From an uncultured Thiotrichaceae bacterium (GTDB taxonomy: Bacteria; Pseudomonadota; Gammaproteobacteria; Thiotrichales; Thiotrichaceae): DNA of 6,169 nucleotides. This document shows, one piece after another, positions 1 through 5,165 of the stretch (its first letter is position 1; the number at the start of each line of letters is the position of its first letter). The notes under the pieces are model-generated. The model searched no databases. It saw nothing but the letters and a program-made list of their open reading frames with translations, and was not told the origin of the DNA. The position numbers and the translations under genes are program-made. The DNA is taken from assembly GCA_938038645.1 (NCBI GenBank), contig CALHTA010000273.1, forward strand, positions 1 through 6,169, given 5' to 3'.

Positions 1-146
1 TCCGCTTTGGCTTTTGAAACCGTCGACACACTGGCTTGCAGTGATAAGCGGTCATTGCTTTGCACAACATTGGACAAGCGCTCAAGAATGACGGGATCAT
101 CCTCAACAATCATTACACTGATTGTTTGTGTTTCGGTTTGATGCAT
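1..146 (-). CDS. Response regulator, N-terminal receiver domain, partial (runs off the left edge)
   Basis: Only the first 48 codons are present and the gene continues beyond base 1. The translation begins MHQTETQTISVMIVEDDPVI. A hydrophobic first beta strand (SVMIV) leads into the acidic triad E15-D16-D17, which in CheY-like receiver domains forms the Mg2+ and phosphorylation pocket. The following ILERLSNVVQSNDRLSLQAS resembles helix 1 and strand 2 of NarL/LuxR-type regulators. The phosphoacceptor Asp, the output domain and any partner kinase lie outside the window, so the NarL/LuxR assignment is an inference. The protein would be cytoplasmic, phosphorylated by a sensor kinase and probably DNA-binding. 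The ATG at 146-144 is preferred because it gives the usual short lead-in to strand 1. A GGAG sequence lies upstream at 164-161, a rather long 14 bases away. A plausible promoter and operator lie upstream. Confidence 0.85.
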   Translation of the reverse strand, partial: MHQTETQTISVMIVEDDPVILERLSNVVQSNDRLSLQASVSTVSKAKA

Positions 147-198
147 AATGAAAGCAAAAGCTCCAAGTAAGGGTGGGCTTATTAACTAGATTAGCATG

Positions 199-227
199 GT
201 TCTACACCAGTTTAAAATTTATGCCAA
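199..227 (-). promoter_or_regulatory. Likely sigma70-type promoter of the response regulator gene
   Basis: On the minus strand there is a -35 element TTGGCA (227-222, 5 of 6 to consensus), a 17-base spacer and a -10 element TAGAAC (204-199, 4 of 6). The predicted start is near base 192, which leaves a leader of about 45 bases before the ATG at 146. Spacing and direction fit the response regulator. This is a by-eye match, not a measured start. Confidence 0.5.
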
Positions 228-239
228 GCGAAAGATTAA

Positions 240-267
240 TACCTAATACTAGGTAGTGAGCTAGGTA
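240..267. promoter_or_regulatory. Candidate response-regulator operator: 7-2-7 inverted heptamers plus a third copy
   Basis: TACCTAA at 240-246 on the plus strand is followed by a 2-base gap and by CTAGGTA at 249-255, which reads TACCTAG on the minus strand. A third TACCTAG lies on the minus strand at 267-261. The inverted pair has the 7-2-7 geometry known for NarL/NarP sites, and the heptamers match TACYYMT at 6 of 7 positions. The pair is centred near 247.5, about 55 bases upstream of the predicted start of the leftward response regulator promoter, where an activator could sit. Autoregulation is an inference. Confidence 0.4.
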
Positions 268-304
268 GAGTGGTGCTTTAGTGTGCAATAGTCGTAAATT
301 TATT

Positions 305-334
305 TTTACGGAAGATATGATGATGGACTATAGT
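305..334 (+). promoter_or_regulatory. Possible rightward promoter in the intergenic region
   Basis: TTTACG (305-310, 4 of 6 to the -35 consensus) is followed by an 18-base spacer and TATAGT (329-334, 5 of 6 to the -10 consensus). A transcript from it would start near 341 and run into the hairpin at 459-484, giving an RNA of about 150 bases. No protein-coding gene lies downstream on this strand before that hairpin. In AT-rich DNA such matches arise easily by chance, so this is weak. Confidence 0.25.
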
Positions 335-458
335 TATTAATCTATGGTCATGTTTAAAATTTGTTCGAATTATCGAAACGCCTTTGCGATGATTCACTTA
401 GAGCCTTTTTTGAATTTGACTGCTATAAGCGAAAATTATAAGTTGCAAGGGAGTTTAT

Positions 459-490
459 CCCCCGCCCACCCTACAGTGGCGGGGTATTTT
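459..490 (+). terminator. GC-rich hairpin with T-rich tail, intrinsic-terminator-like
   Basis: CCCCGCC (460-466) pairs with GGCGGGG (478-484). The stem can extend by an AC/GT step if one C is bulged, leaving a loop of about six bases. On the plus strand the stem is followed by TATTTTCT, the usual arrangement of a rightward intrinsic terminator. Read leftward it lies just after the stop of the ligase gene but is followed by ATAAACTCCC, without a T run. It may still end or slow that transcript, or protect its 3' end, but the canonical orientation is rightward. Confidence 0.45.
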
Positions 491-491
491 C

Positions 492-1670
492 TCAGATGAT
501 TACATGCGGAACGAATGTCGCCGTGTCGTTCAGGATTTTGGTTCCACGACGGAAACCTAAGCCACATGCTTCCCAAGCAAAGAAAACGCCTGCTTGATAA
601 GAGCGACCTTGGTCATCTACAGCAAGTTCGGCATACTCTTGATATAACATGGGATGAATATCATAGGGACCATCTACCGATTCTACTGTTTCACCATTAG
701 CATCTAAAATACTCACGTTGCCGCCTTCACGCCCAAACAAAGGCTTTGAAACCTGCTTAACGTTATCAAGTGGTTTGTCGTCTGCTGCTAATAAATACGG
801 TGAGTCTGGATATAACTCGTGCAGAATTTTAAGAATTCCTTTGCTCTGGAATAGCAGCGTGTAGGCAGGGTTGATAACCACTGCAGTTCTCTTTCGTGCG
901 ATGTCTGTAAGCAAATCTAGTAGTTCAGGTTCATCGGCAGCAATATCCTCCCAAGGCCATAACTTAAACCAAAAGTTAGTTAAATCTTGGTCTTTGTTAA
1001 ATATGCCTTCATCAGGAAGAAATCCAGTCTCATCCATGTAAGTGAAGTCAGTACTAAAACCAGCTTCAATGGCTATACGTTGCAATAGGCGAGTGGTCTG
1101 CTCATCTTCAGGCAAGTCTCGAACGCTTGAGAATAATATCCGTTCGTTATTGTAATACTCGTCAAACTTTTCGAGGCCATCATCGTTTGTGATGAGTCGA
1201 CGGAAATTTTGACCGATCATTTCGAAGGCATTGTTAAACTGTGCCGACTCATCCATTCCATTGCTCTTAAGCAAGGCCCATTGGATTATCGATGTTTCAA
1301 AAAGGCTTGTTGCTGTGTCAGCATTAAATTCTAATAGTTTAATCGGCTTACCATCAACTCCACCGGCAAAATCAAAACGGCCATAAAGGTGCCAATCGTC
1401 ATCATCCCAGCTCAGCTTAATTAAAGGCACAATGCTTTCTGAAATGCCCAACTGTTCAAACAAGTTGTTATCAATAACGTGCTGACCAGCTTCGATGAAC
1501 ATATCGTAAAGCGTGTTTGCAGCCTCATAATAAGCTTCGGCTTCTGCTTCGCTTACCGGCAATAGTTCGGGTGCGACATAGGCTGAGCCGTCTGGGTCGG
1601 TGTGCCATGTAAAGCCAATTTCTTCCATCAGTTCTTGACTGACTGGCTCTACTGTTTGAGTAGTTAACAA
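492..1670 (-). CDS. Glutathionylspermidine-synthase-family ATP-grasp ligase (YgiC/YjfC type)
   Basis: This 392-residue cytoplasmic protein matches the size of the stand-alone GspS-like proteins YgiC and YjfC. It lacks the N-terminal CHAP amidase domain of bifunctional E. coli glutathionylspermidine synthetase/amidase. Family landmarks are GRFDF (97-101), EFNADTATSLFE (114-125, a variant of the E-x-N-x-D-x-x-T-S motif), FKLWPWE (235-241), the ATP-grasp loop KPLFGREGGN (309-318), YQEY (343-346) and a closing FRRG (373-376). The family chemistry is ATP-dependent amide formation between a carboxylate, which is the Gly of glutathione in true GspS, and an amine such as spermidine. The substrate of the short homologues is not established, so glutathionylspermidine itself is not claimed. 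The start is TTG at 1670. TGGAGG at 1684-1679, 8 bases upstream, strongly supports it over Met15, which has no good site. It lies 3 bases after the lipoprotein gene and is surely co-transcribed with it. Confidence 0.9.
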   Translation of the reverse strand: MLTTQTVEPVSQELMEEIGFTWHTDPDGSAYVAPELLPVSEAEAEAYYEAANTLYDMFIEAGQHVIDNNLFEQLGISESIVPLIKLSWDDDDWHLYGRFDFAGGVDGKPIKLLEFNADTATSLFETSIIQWALLKSNGMDESAQFNNAFEMIGQNFRRLITNDDGLEKFDEYYNNERILFSSVRDLPEDEQTTRLLQRIAIEAGFSTDFTYMDETGFLPDEGIFNKDQDLTNFWFKLWPWEDIAADEPELLDLLTDIARKRTAVVINPAYTLLFQSKGILKILHELYPDSPYLLAADDKPLDNVKQVSKPLFGREGGNVSILDANGETVESVDGPYDIHPMLYQEYAELAVDDQGRSYQAGVFFAWEACGLGFRRGTKILNDTATFVPHVII

Positions 1671-1673
1671 GGT

Positions 1674-2321
1674 TTAGCCTCCAAAGCTGCCTGCGCGAGA
1701 TGAACTCTTATTACCAAACAAGCCGCCGAAGAAGCCGCTTTTAGGCTTAGCTTTAGCGCGTGGGGCGCTTCTTGCTCTGTTGTTTGTACTAGCCACACTG
1801 GCCGCTGGGCGAGTACTTGCCTGGGTACGCGCTTTGGCATTTGCGTTGTTGGCGAGTCGATTGGCAATCATCCCACCAATCAAAGAACCTGCGGCGCTTG
1901 CTAGAATCATTTCACCTAAGCTTAATCCACCGCCAGAAGTTGCCGATGCTTCTTTCGTTAGATTTGAGGTACCCGCTTCAACTTTATCAGCTTCAGCTTT
2001 GGCCAGAGCCGTTAACTCTTCATTGCTCAGTACTCTTTCCTTGCCGTCCAAGGTTTTAAGCACGGCACGGGTCGCGCCTTCTGTTGGGTAACGTTCCGCT
2101 AATTCGTAAGTGTCTGGGTTCGCAGTCTTCTGAGCGATCACTAGAAAATAATTCTGGTTTTGTAAGTCTTGCTCTAATTGACCAATGTTTTCTTGTTGTT
2201 GGCGTTGCTCAGGCGCGGGTGCTTCAGGGGCGTCTGGTGCGCAGCCTTGTAAATTGGCAATGACGACTAGACCCAAACCACCTACCATTGAGTAAGAAGC
2301 TGCTTTCTTTATATGTTTCAT
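1674..2321 (-). CDS. UPF0323-family lipoprotein
   Basis: The protein has 215 residues. A basic N-terminus (KHIKK), a hydrophobic stretch (about 9-23) and the lipobox LQGC with Cys27 mark a signal peptidase II lipoprotein. Ala at +2 suggests the outer membrane if the Lol rule holds. The mature part starts with a Pro/Ala/Gln-rich linker (28-55). A compact domain follows with FLVIAQK (59-65), ERYPTEG (76-82) and GKERVLSNEEL (93-103), then a Gly/Ala-rich glycine-zipper-like segment (130-155) and a basic low-complexity tail with SGFFGGLFG (195-203) ending in Gly-Gly. The VGGLG start, GKERVLSNEE, the glycine-zipper segment and SGFFG match my memory of UPF0323 proteins of Helicobacter and Campylobacter. 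Function is unknown. It is the first gene of a pair with the GspS-like ligase. ATG at 2321 has a weak GGAA site. Its final GGA GGC codons double as the next gene's ribosome binding site. Confidence 0.85.
   Translation of the reverse strand: MKHIKKAASYSMVGGLGLVVIANLQGCAPDAPEAPAPEQRQQQENIGQLEQDLQNQNYFLVIAQKTANPDTYELAERYPTEGATRAVLKTLDGKERVLSNEELTALAKAEADKVEAGTSNLTKEASATSGGGLSLGEMILASAAGSLIGGMIANRLANNANAKARTQASTRPAASVASTNNRARSAPRAKAKPKSGFFGGLFGNKSSSRAGSFGG
1679..1684 (-). promoter_or_regulatory. Strong ribosome binding site deciding the TTG start of the ligase gene
   Basis: On the minus strand TGGAGG (1684-1679) stands 8 bases before the TTG at 1670-1668. It is formed by the final Phe-Gly-Gly codons of the lipoprotein gene, so translation of the two genes is probably coupled. 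No comparable site precedes the first internal ATG (codon 15). Confidence 0.75.
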
Positions 2322-2353
2322 TTGTTATTCCACTAAACTATTTAGAATCTTTC

Positions 2354-2381
2354 CTTATAGTATGGATTCATTAATAGTTAA
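2354..2381 (-). promoter_or_regulatory. Likely promoter of the lipoprotein-ligase operon
   Basis: On the minus strand TTAACT (2381-2376, 4 of 6 to the -35 consensus), a 16-base spacer and TATAAG (2359-2354, 5 of 6 to the -10 consensus) predict a start near 2347. The leader would be about 25 bases before the ATG at 2321. An alternative pairing, TTGCAT with TACTAT and an 18-base spacer, overlaps it and is weaker. Confidence 0.45.
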
Positions 2382-2397
2382 TGCAAGTATTAGAGGT

Positions 2398-2413
2398 GCC
2401 CTTACGTGAGGGC
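2398..2413. repeat. Near-perfect palindrome between the divergent promoters
   Basis: GCCCTTACGTGAGGGC is symmetric at 14 of 16 positions around a central ACGT. It lies between the leftward lipoprotein promoter and the rightward TATAAT before ccmA, overlapping where the -35 of the latter would be, so it could be an operator for one or both operons. Read rightward it could also be a short hairpin (GCCCT/AGGGC, extended by a T-G pair) followed by TTCTTAT, like a weak terminator. The sequence alone cannot decide between these. Confidence 0.4.
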
Positions 2414-2419
2414 TTCTTA

Positions 2420-2425
2420 TATAAT
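2420..2425 (+). promoter_or_regulatory. Candidate -10 element for the ccm operon
   Basis: A perfect TATAAT lies 29 bases before the ccmA GTG, predicting a transcript start near 2432. No good -35 box is present at 17-18 bases (TGCCCT or GTGCCC there). The promoter may therefore be weak or depend on an activator, and the neighbouring palindrome would overlap it. A second, looser -10-like TATTAT occurs at 2431-2436. Confidence 0.35.
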
Positions 2426-2454
2426 CTCGTTATTATTTATAAGATAAATTAGCT

Positions 2455-3081
2455 GTGACACTTTCCGTCAATCAATTGCAATGCAGCCGTGGTGATATTT
2501 GCCTATTCGAAGGATTAACTTTCGAACTGTCCGCTGGTCAGCTTATATGGCTTGAAGGGAAGAATGGCAGTGGGAAAACCACATTATTGAGAAGTCTTTG
2601 CGGTTTGTTTTTGCCTGATGCTGGCACGATTAAATGGAAGGGCGAGCTGACTCGATCATCTGAGGATACTTTTTATAAAGATCTATTTTATCTGGGTCAT
2701 CAAAACGCTCTTAAGTTAGACCTAAATCCTGTTGAAAATTTACAAGTGCTGAGTCGTTTAGCAGGTGAATCAGTTTCTGAAGAACAAGCTGACGAAGCCC
2801 TTAGTCGTTTTGGCCTTTCGGGATATGAAGAAACACCCGTTCGTAAATTATCACAAGGACAACAGCGTCGAGTGGCTCTAAGCCGTTTGCTGCTTAGCAA
2901 AGCATCATTATTGATTCTAGATGAGCCTTTTGTAGCGTTAGATGCAGCAGCCGTTGAATTATTGCAGTCAGTCATAGTCACACAGGTAGAGCAGGGAGGC
3001 ATGGCCATTTTAACCACGCACCAAGCGCTGCCGATTCCTGAAGAAAAACTCATTAGGGTGTCGCTAGATCGCTATGTTTGA
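2455..3081 (+). CDS. ccmA: Heme exporter ATP-binding protein CcmA
   Basis: CcmA is the cytoplasmic ATPase subunit of the CcmABCD complex of cytochrome c maturation System I. ATP hydrolysis drives release of holo-CcmE from CcmC/CcmD. The 208 residues are the normal length. Visible ABC motifs in order are Walker A GKNGSGKT (35-42), the CcmA-like Q-loop LGHQNALK (80-87), signature LSQGQ (132-136) followed by QRRVALSRL, Walker B LLILDEP (152-158, with D156 and E157), D-loop ALD (161-163) and the switch His H189. All catalytic residues are present. The start is GTG at 2455, because an in-frame TAA lies at 2440-2442 and the family N-terminus aligns from this codon. The site before it is poor (AAGA about 10 bases upstream), so initiation may be modest. 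It is the first gene of the operon and overlaps ccmB by 8 bases. Confidence 0.96.
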   Translation: MTLSVNQLQCSRGDICLFEGLTFELSAGQLIWLEGKNGSGKTTLLRSLCGLFLPDAGTIKWKGELTRSSEDTFYKDLFYLGHQNALKLDLNPVENLQVLSRLAGESVSEEQADEALSRFGLSGYEETPVRKLSQGQQRRVALSRLLLSKASLLILDEPFVALDAAAVELLQSVIVTQVEQGGMAILTTHQALPIPEEKLIRVSLDRYV

Positions 3082-3745
3082 TTCTTTTTTAGCATTGTTA
3101 AAACGTGATCTCTTGCTGGCACTAAGACGGCGCAGTGATATATTCACGGTGCTGTTTTTCTTTATCATAGTGGTTAGTATTTTCCCGTTAGGAATTAGTT
3201 TCGAAAAAGCCGTATTGCAAAAAATTGCGCCGGGTGTAGTGTGGGTAGCCGCCTTACTTGCATCTACTTTAGCGCTAGAACGTATATTTGCTAATGACTA
3301 TGCTGATGGCACCCTGGAGCAAATGTTACTGACTCCTCAGCCTTTGTCCGTTTTAGTGTTTGCCAAAACGTTGGCTCACTGGCTTTTGACTGGTTTGCCG
3401 CTGGTGTTAATCGCACCTTTAGCTGGTCTTCAGTATCATTTGTCAGCTTCAACAATAGGCACGTTAATGTTGGTCTTGCTAATTGGCACACCAATACTCA
3501 GCATGATTGGTGCAATCGGTGCTGCGTTAACATTGGGTTTACGTGGTGGTGGCATCTTGGTTTCTTTGCTAGTGCTGCCTTTATACATACCTGTATTGGT
3601 ATATGGCTCAGGAGCTATCGAAGCGGCCATGCAAGGTGATGTATCCTTGCAACCTTATTATTTATTATTGCTGGCATTTTTATTGCTGGCGCTTGTGTTC
3701 ACACCGTTAGCGACGGCCGCGTCTCTTCGCATATCAGTGGAATAG
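3074..3745 (+). CDS. ccmB: Heme exporter membrane protein CcmB
   Basis: CcmB is the permease-like partner of CcmA in the inner-membrane CcmABCD complex. It is needed to release heme-loaded CcmE and its direct substrate is still debated. It has 223 residues, the usual length, with six likely membrane segments (about 24-41, 54-70, 100-118, 128-150, 158-178 and 194-214). Family marks are the basic cytoplasmic start (KRDLLLALRRRSD, 10-22), the loop FANDYADGTLEQ (72-83) and LPLYIPVLVYGSGA (168-181), which corresponds to the conserved P-V-L-x-F/Y-G segment. It starts at an ATG inside the end of ccmA, with an 8-base overlap. The nearest purine-rich site (AGGG, 3055-3058) is about 15 bases away, so translational coupling to ccmA is likely. 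Confidence 0.96.
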   Translation: MFDSFLALLKRDLLLALRRRSDIFTVLFFFIIVVSIFPLGISFEKAVLQKIAPGVVWVAALLASTLALERIFANDYADGTLEQMLLTPQPLSVLVFAKTLAHWLLTGLPLVLIAPLAGLQYHLSASTIGTLMLVLLIGTPILSMIGAIGAALTLGLRGGGILVSLLVLPLYIPVLVYGSGAIEAAMQGDVSLQPYYLLLLAFLLLALVFTPLATAASLRISVE

Positions 3746-3755
3746 GATGACATGA

Positions 3756-4496
3756 ATGGCAATTAATTGGTTTAAATATTCCTCACCTTCCAGCTTCTAC
3801 CCGCTGGCAGGCAAGATGATTCCTGTATTTATGACGCTAGCGATTGTGTTAATTATGGGTGGTTTGTACTGGGGTTTTTTTGAAACACCCGATGTGTTGA
3901 GTGATCAAAAACAATACTACCGAATCATTTATGTACATGTTGCAAGTGCCTGGATGGCGATGTGGCTTTACGTGGTAATGGTCGCCTGGGCAGTACTTGG
4001 ATTAATTTTCAATACCCGGATGTCATACATGATGGCGTCGGCTACCGCGATAACCGGTGCCATTATGACTGCTTTGTCATTGTGGACGGGTGCTTTTTGG
4101 GGACAAACCAGCTGGGGAACCTGGTGGGACTGGGACCCAAGAATGACCTCACAATTGATTTTGTTATTTCTTTATATCGGTTACATCGCGTTACAGTCTG
4201 CAATAGAAGACAATCGACGTTCTGATCGAGCATCAGCGGTACTTGCTATGGTTGGATTAGCCATTGTGCCAGTAATTTATTATTCGATTAATTGTCCCGA
4301 TCCAAATGAGTGCGCTTCTTTGCATCAGGAGTCATCATTGAAACGAGTTGAGTCAAATATCCTTATTGCGATGTTGGTAGTCACGGCAGGTTTTTGGATG
4401 TACTGCTTTGCAGTGATATTAATGAGAGTGAGAAATATTATTTTACAACGTGAAAGCCACACGCAGTGGGTGGAACGTTTAGAGGTGAAGAAATGA
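3756..4496 (+). CDS. ccmC: Heme-handling protein CcmC (WWD family)
   Basis: CcmC displays heme in the periplasm and, with CcmD, attaches it to CcmE. It has 246 residues and six likely membrane segments (about 22-42, 57-83, 95-115, 130-148, 160-177 and 201-222). The tryptophan-rich WWD motif WGQTSWGTWWDWDPR (115-129) is intact, and H61 in YVHVASAW fits the first heme ligand. The second ligand is expected in a WWxTLHQ context. Here LHQ (189-191, with H190) is kept, but the preceding tryptophans are replaced by the longer CPDPNEC (180-186), which carries two Cys. This is the one unusual part of an otherwise standard protein. ATG 3756 is chosen because the ATGs at 3747 and 3752 hit stops at once and AGGA (3744-3747) is well placed. 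It follows ccmB by 10 bases and overlaps ccmD by 4. Confidence 0.95.
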   Translation: MAINWFKYSSPSSFYPLAGKMIPVFMTLAIVLIMGGLYWGFFETPDVLSDQKQYYRIIYVHVASAWMAMWLYVVMVAWAVLGLIFNTRMSYMMASATAITGAIMTALSLWTGAFWGQTSWGTWWDWDPRMTSQLILLFLYIGYIALQSAIEDNRRSDRASAVLAMVGLAIVPVIYYSINCPDPNECASLHQESSLKRVESNILIAMLVVTAGFWMYCFAVILMRVRNIILQRESHTQWVERLEVKK

Positions 4497-4657
4497 GTGA
4501 GTTTTTTGCCATGGGCGGCTACGGATTTTATGTATGGAGCTCAATGGGTATGGTCTTGTTTCTCATGCTGCTTGAACCCATCGTATTAAAGATTCAACAT
4601 CGAAGCTTATTAAAGAATATTCAGCGTCAGAAACGTCGCCAAGCTTCTAAGCATTAA
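4493..4657 (+). CDS. ccmD: Heme exporter small membrane protein CcmD
   Basis: CcmD is a small single-span inner-membrane protein of the CcmABCD complex, needed to release holo-CcmE from CcmC. The product has 54 residues. The family motif MGGYGFYVWSSMG (7-19) sits at the start of the single membrane segment (about 12-31). It is followed by a strongly basic tail (KIQHRSLLKNIQRQKRRQ, 33-50), which places the C-terminus in the cytoplasm. The ATG at 4493 overlaps the ccmC stop as ATGA. AGAGGTG at 4481-4487 is a good ribosome binding site 5 bases upstream, so this start is preferred over an in-frame ATG at 4466 that lies inside ccmC and would add nine atypical residues. Confidence 0.93.
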   Translation: MSEFFAMGGYGFYVWSSMGMVLFLMLLEPIVLKIQHRSLLKNIQRQKRRQASKH

Positions 4658-4673
4658 ACAGGCACTAAAGATT

Positions 4674-5165
4674 ATGAAAGCACGAAATAAGCGAATAATT
4701 TTTATTATATTAGGGCTATGTACCGTGGGTGCTGCCTCAGCAATGATTACCAAGGCGATGCAAAGCAATATGGCCTATTTGTATTCACCTGAAACCGTCA
4801 TGGCGGGTGAAGTGCCAAAGAATCGCTTGGTTCGATTAGGTGGGTTGGTTAAGAAAGACAGCTTAATCCGGAGTGAATCTAGCTTAGACTTAAGCTTCGT
4901 GCTGACGGATAACCGTGGGCATGAAGTAAAGGTCAATTACGATCGAATCCTTCCTGATTTATTCAAAGAAGAGCAAAGCGCCGTGGTCAAAGGAAAATTC
5001 GATGATGACGGTCGATTCATGGCGGAAGAAGTTTTAGCTAAACACGATGCTGAGTATATGCCACCAGAGTTAGACGATATATTGGCAAAAGAGCATTCGT
5101 ATCCTGGAAAGCCTGACAAAGTTAAAGCTCCTGCAACCACTACTGAAAAGGCGACTTATCAATGA
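4674..5165 (+). CDS. ccmE: Periplasmic heme chaperone CcmE
   Basis: CcmE covalently binds heme in the periplasm and hands it to CcmF for attachment to apocytochrome c. It has 163 residues. A basic start (KARNKR) and one uncleaved membrane anchor (about 7-25) precede an OB-fold domain (about 35-130). The domain contains LRLGG-like [13 protein letters not shown] (51-63), [16 protein letters not shown] (75-90) and the signature [12 protein letters not shown] (121-132). H124 is the expected heme-linking histidine and Y128 the axial ligand position, both intact, so it is the classical His-type CcmE. The C-terminal tail (about 140-163) is Lys/Thr/Ala-rich and probably flexible, as is usual. It begins 16 bases after ccmD with only a weak purine-rich site, and its stop overlaps the ccmF start by 4 bases. 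Confidence 0.96.
   Translation: MKARNKRIIFIILGLCTVGAASAMITKAMQSNMAYLYSPETVMAGEVPKNRLVRLGGLVKKDSLIRSESSLDLSFVLTDNRGHEVKVNYDRILPDLFKEEQSAVVKGKFDDDGRFMAEEVLAKHDAEYMPPELDDILAKEHSYPGKPDKVKAPATTTEKATYQ

Larger units (their letters stand above)
147..491. other. Intergenic region between the response regulator and the ligase gene
   Basis: This stretch of about 345 bases is AT-rich and holds no convincing gene. From left to right it contains a leftward promoter for the response regulator (199-227), an inverted heptamer repeat plus a third copy (240-267), a possible rightward promoter (305-334), an interrupted palindrome TTCGA-ATTA-TCGAA (364-377), another rightward TTGACT/TATAAG pair with a short 15-base spacer (416-442), and a GC-rich hairpin with a T-rich right flank (459-490). 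A 51-codon rightward reading frame (344-499) is judged to be chance. Confidence 0.8.

Noticed and set aside
416..442. Rightward TTGACT and TATAAG as a second promoter
   Set aside because: The spacer is only 15 bases, and a transcript would begin about 10 bases before the hairpin, leaving nothing useful to express.
344..499. A 51-codon plus-strand reading frame beginning with ATG in the left intergenic region
   Set aside because: It has no ribosome binding site and no recognisable family. Its 3' part is made of the GC-rich hairpin, and it overlaps the stop of the ligase gene. Its composition looks like intergenic DNA.
492..1670. Naming the ligase as true glutathionylspermidine synthetase (gsp)
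   Set aside because: It lacks the amidase domain and has the size and gene context of YgiC/YjfC-type proteins, whose substrates are not established.
1780..2091. A 103-codon plus-strand frame opposite the lipoprotein gene
   Set aside because: It lies wholly antisense to a gene with a clear signal peptide, lipobox and family motifs. It is explained by the Ala/Gly-rich codons of that gene and has no start-site support.
2700..3053. A 117-codon minus-strand frame opposite ccmA
   Set aside because: It is antisense to a clear ABC ATPase with all motifs. Its Ser/Cys/Arg-rich translation is typical of a shadow frame.
3962..4225. An 87-codon plus-strand frame inside ccmC
   Set aside because: It is an out-of-frame shadow of the intact ccmC coding sequence, with no family similarity.
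4466..4492. An earlier in-frame ATG for ccmD
   Set aside because: It lies deep in ccmC, adds nine residues atypical of CcmD and skips the well-placed AGAGGTG site before the ATG at 4493.
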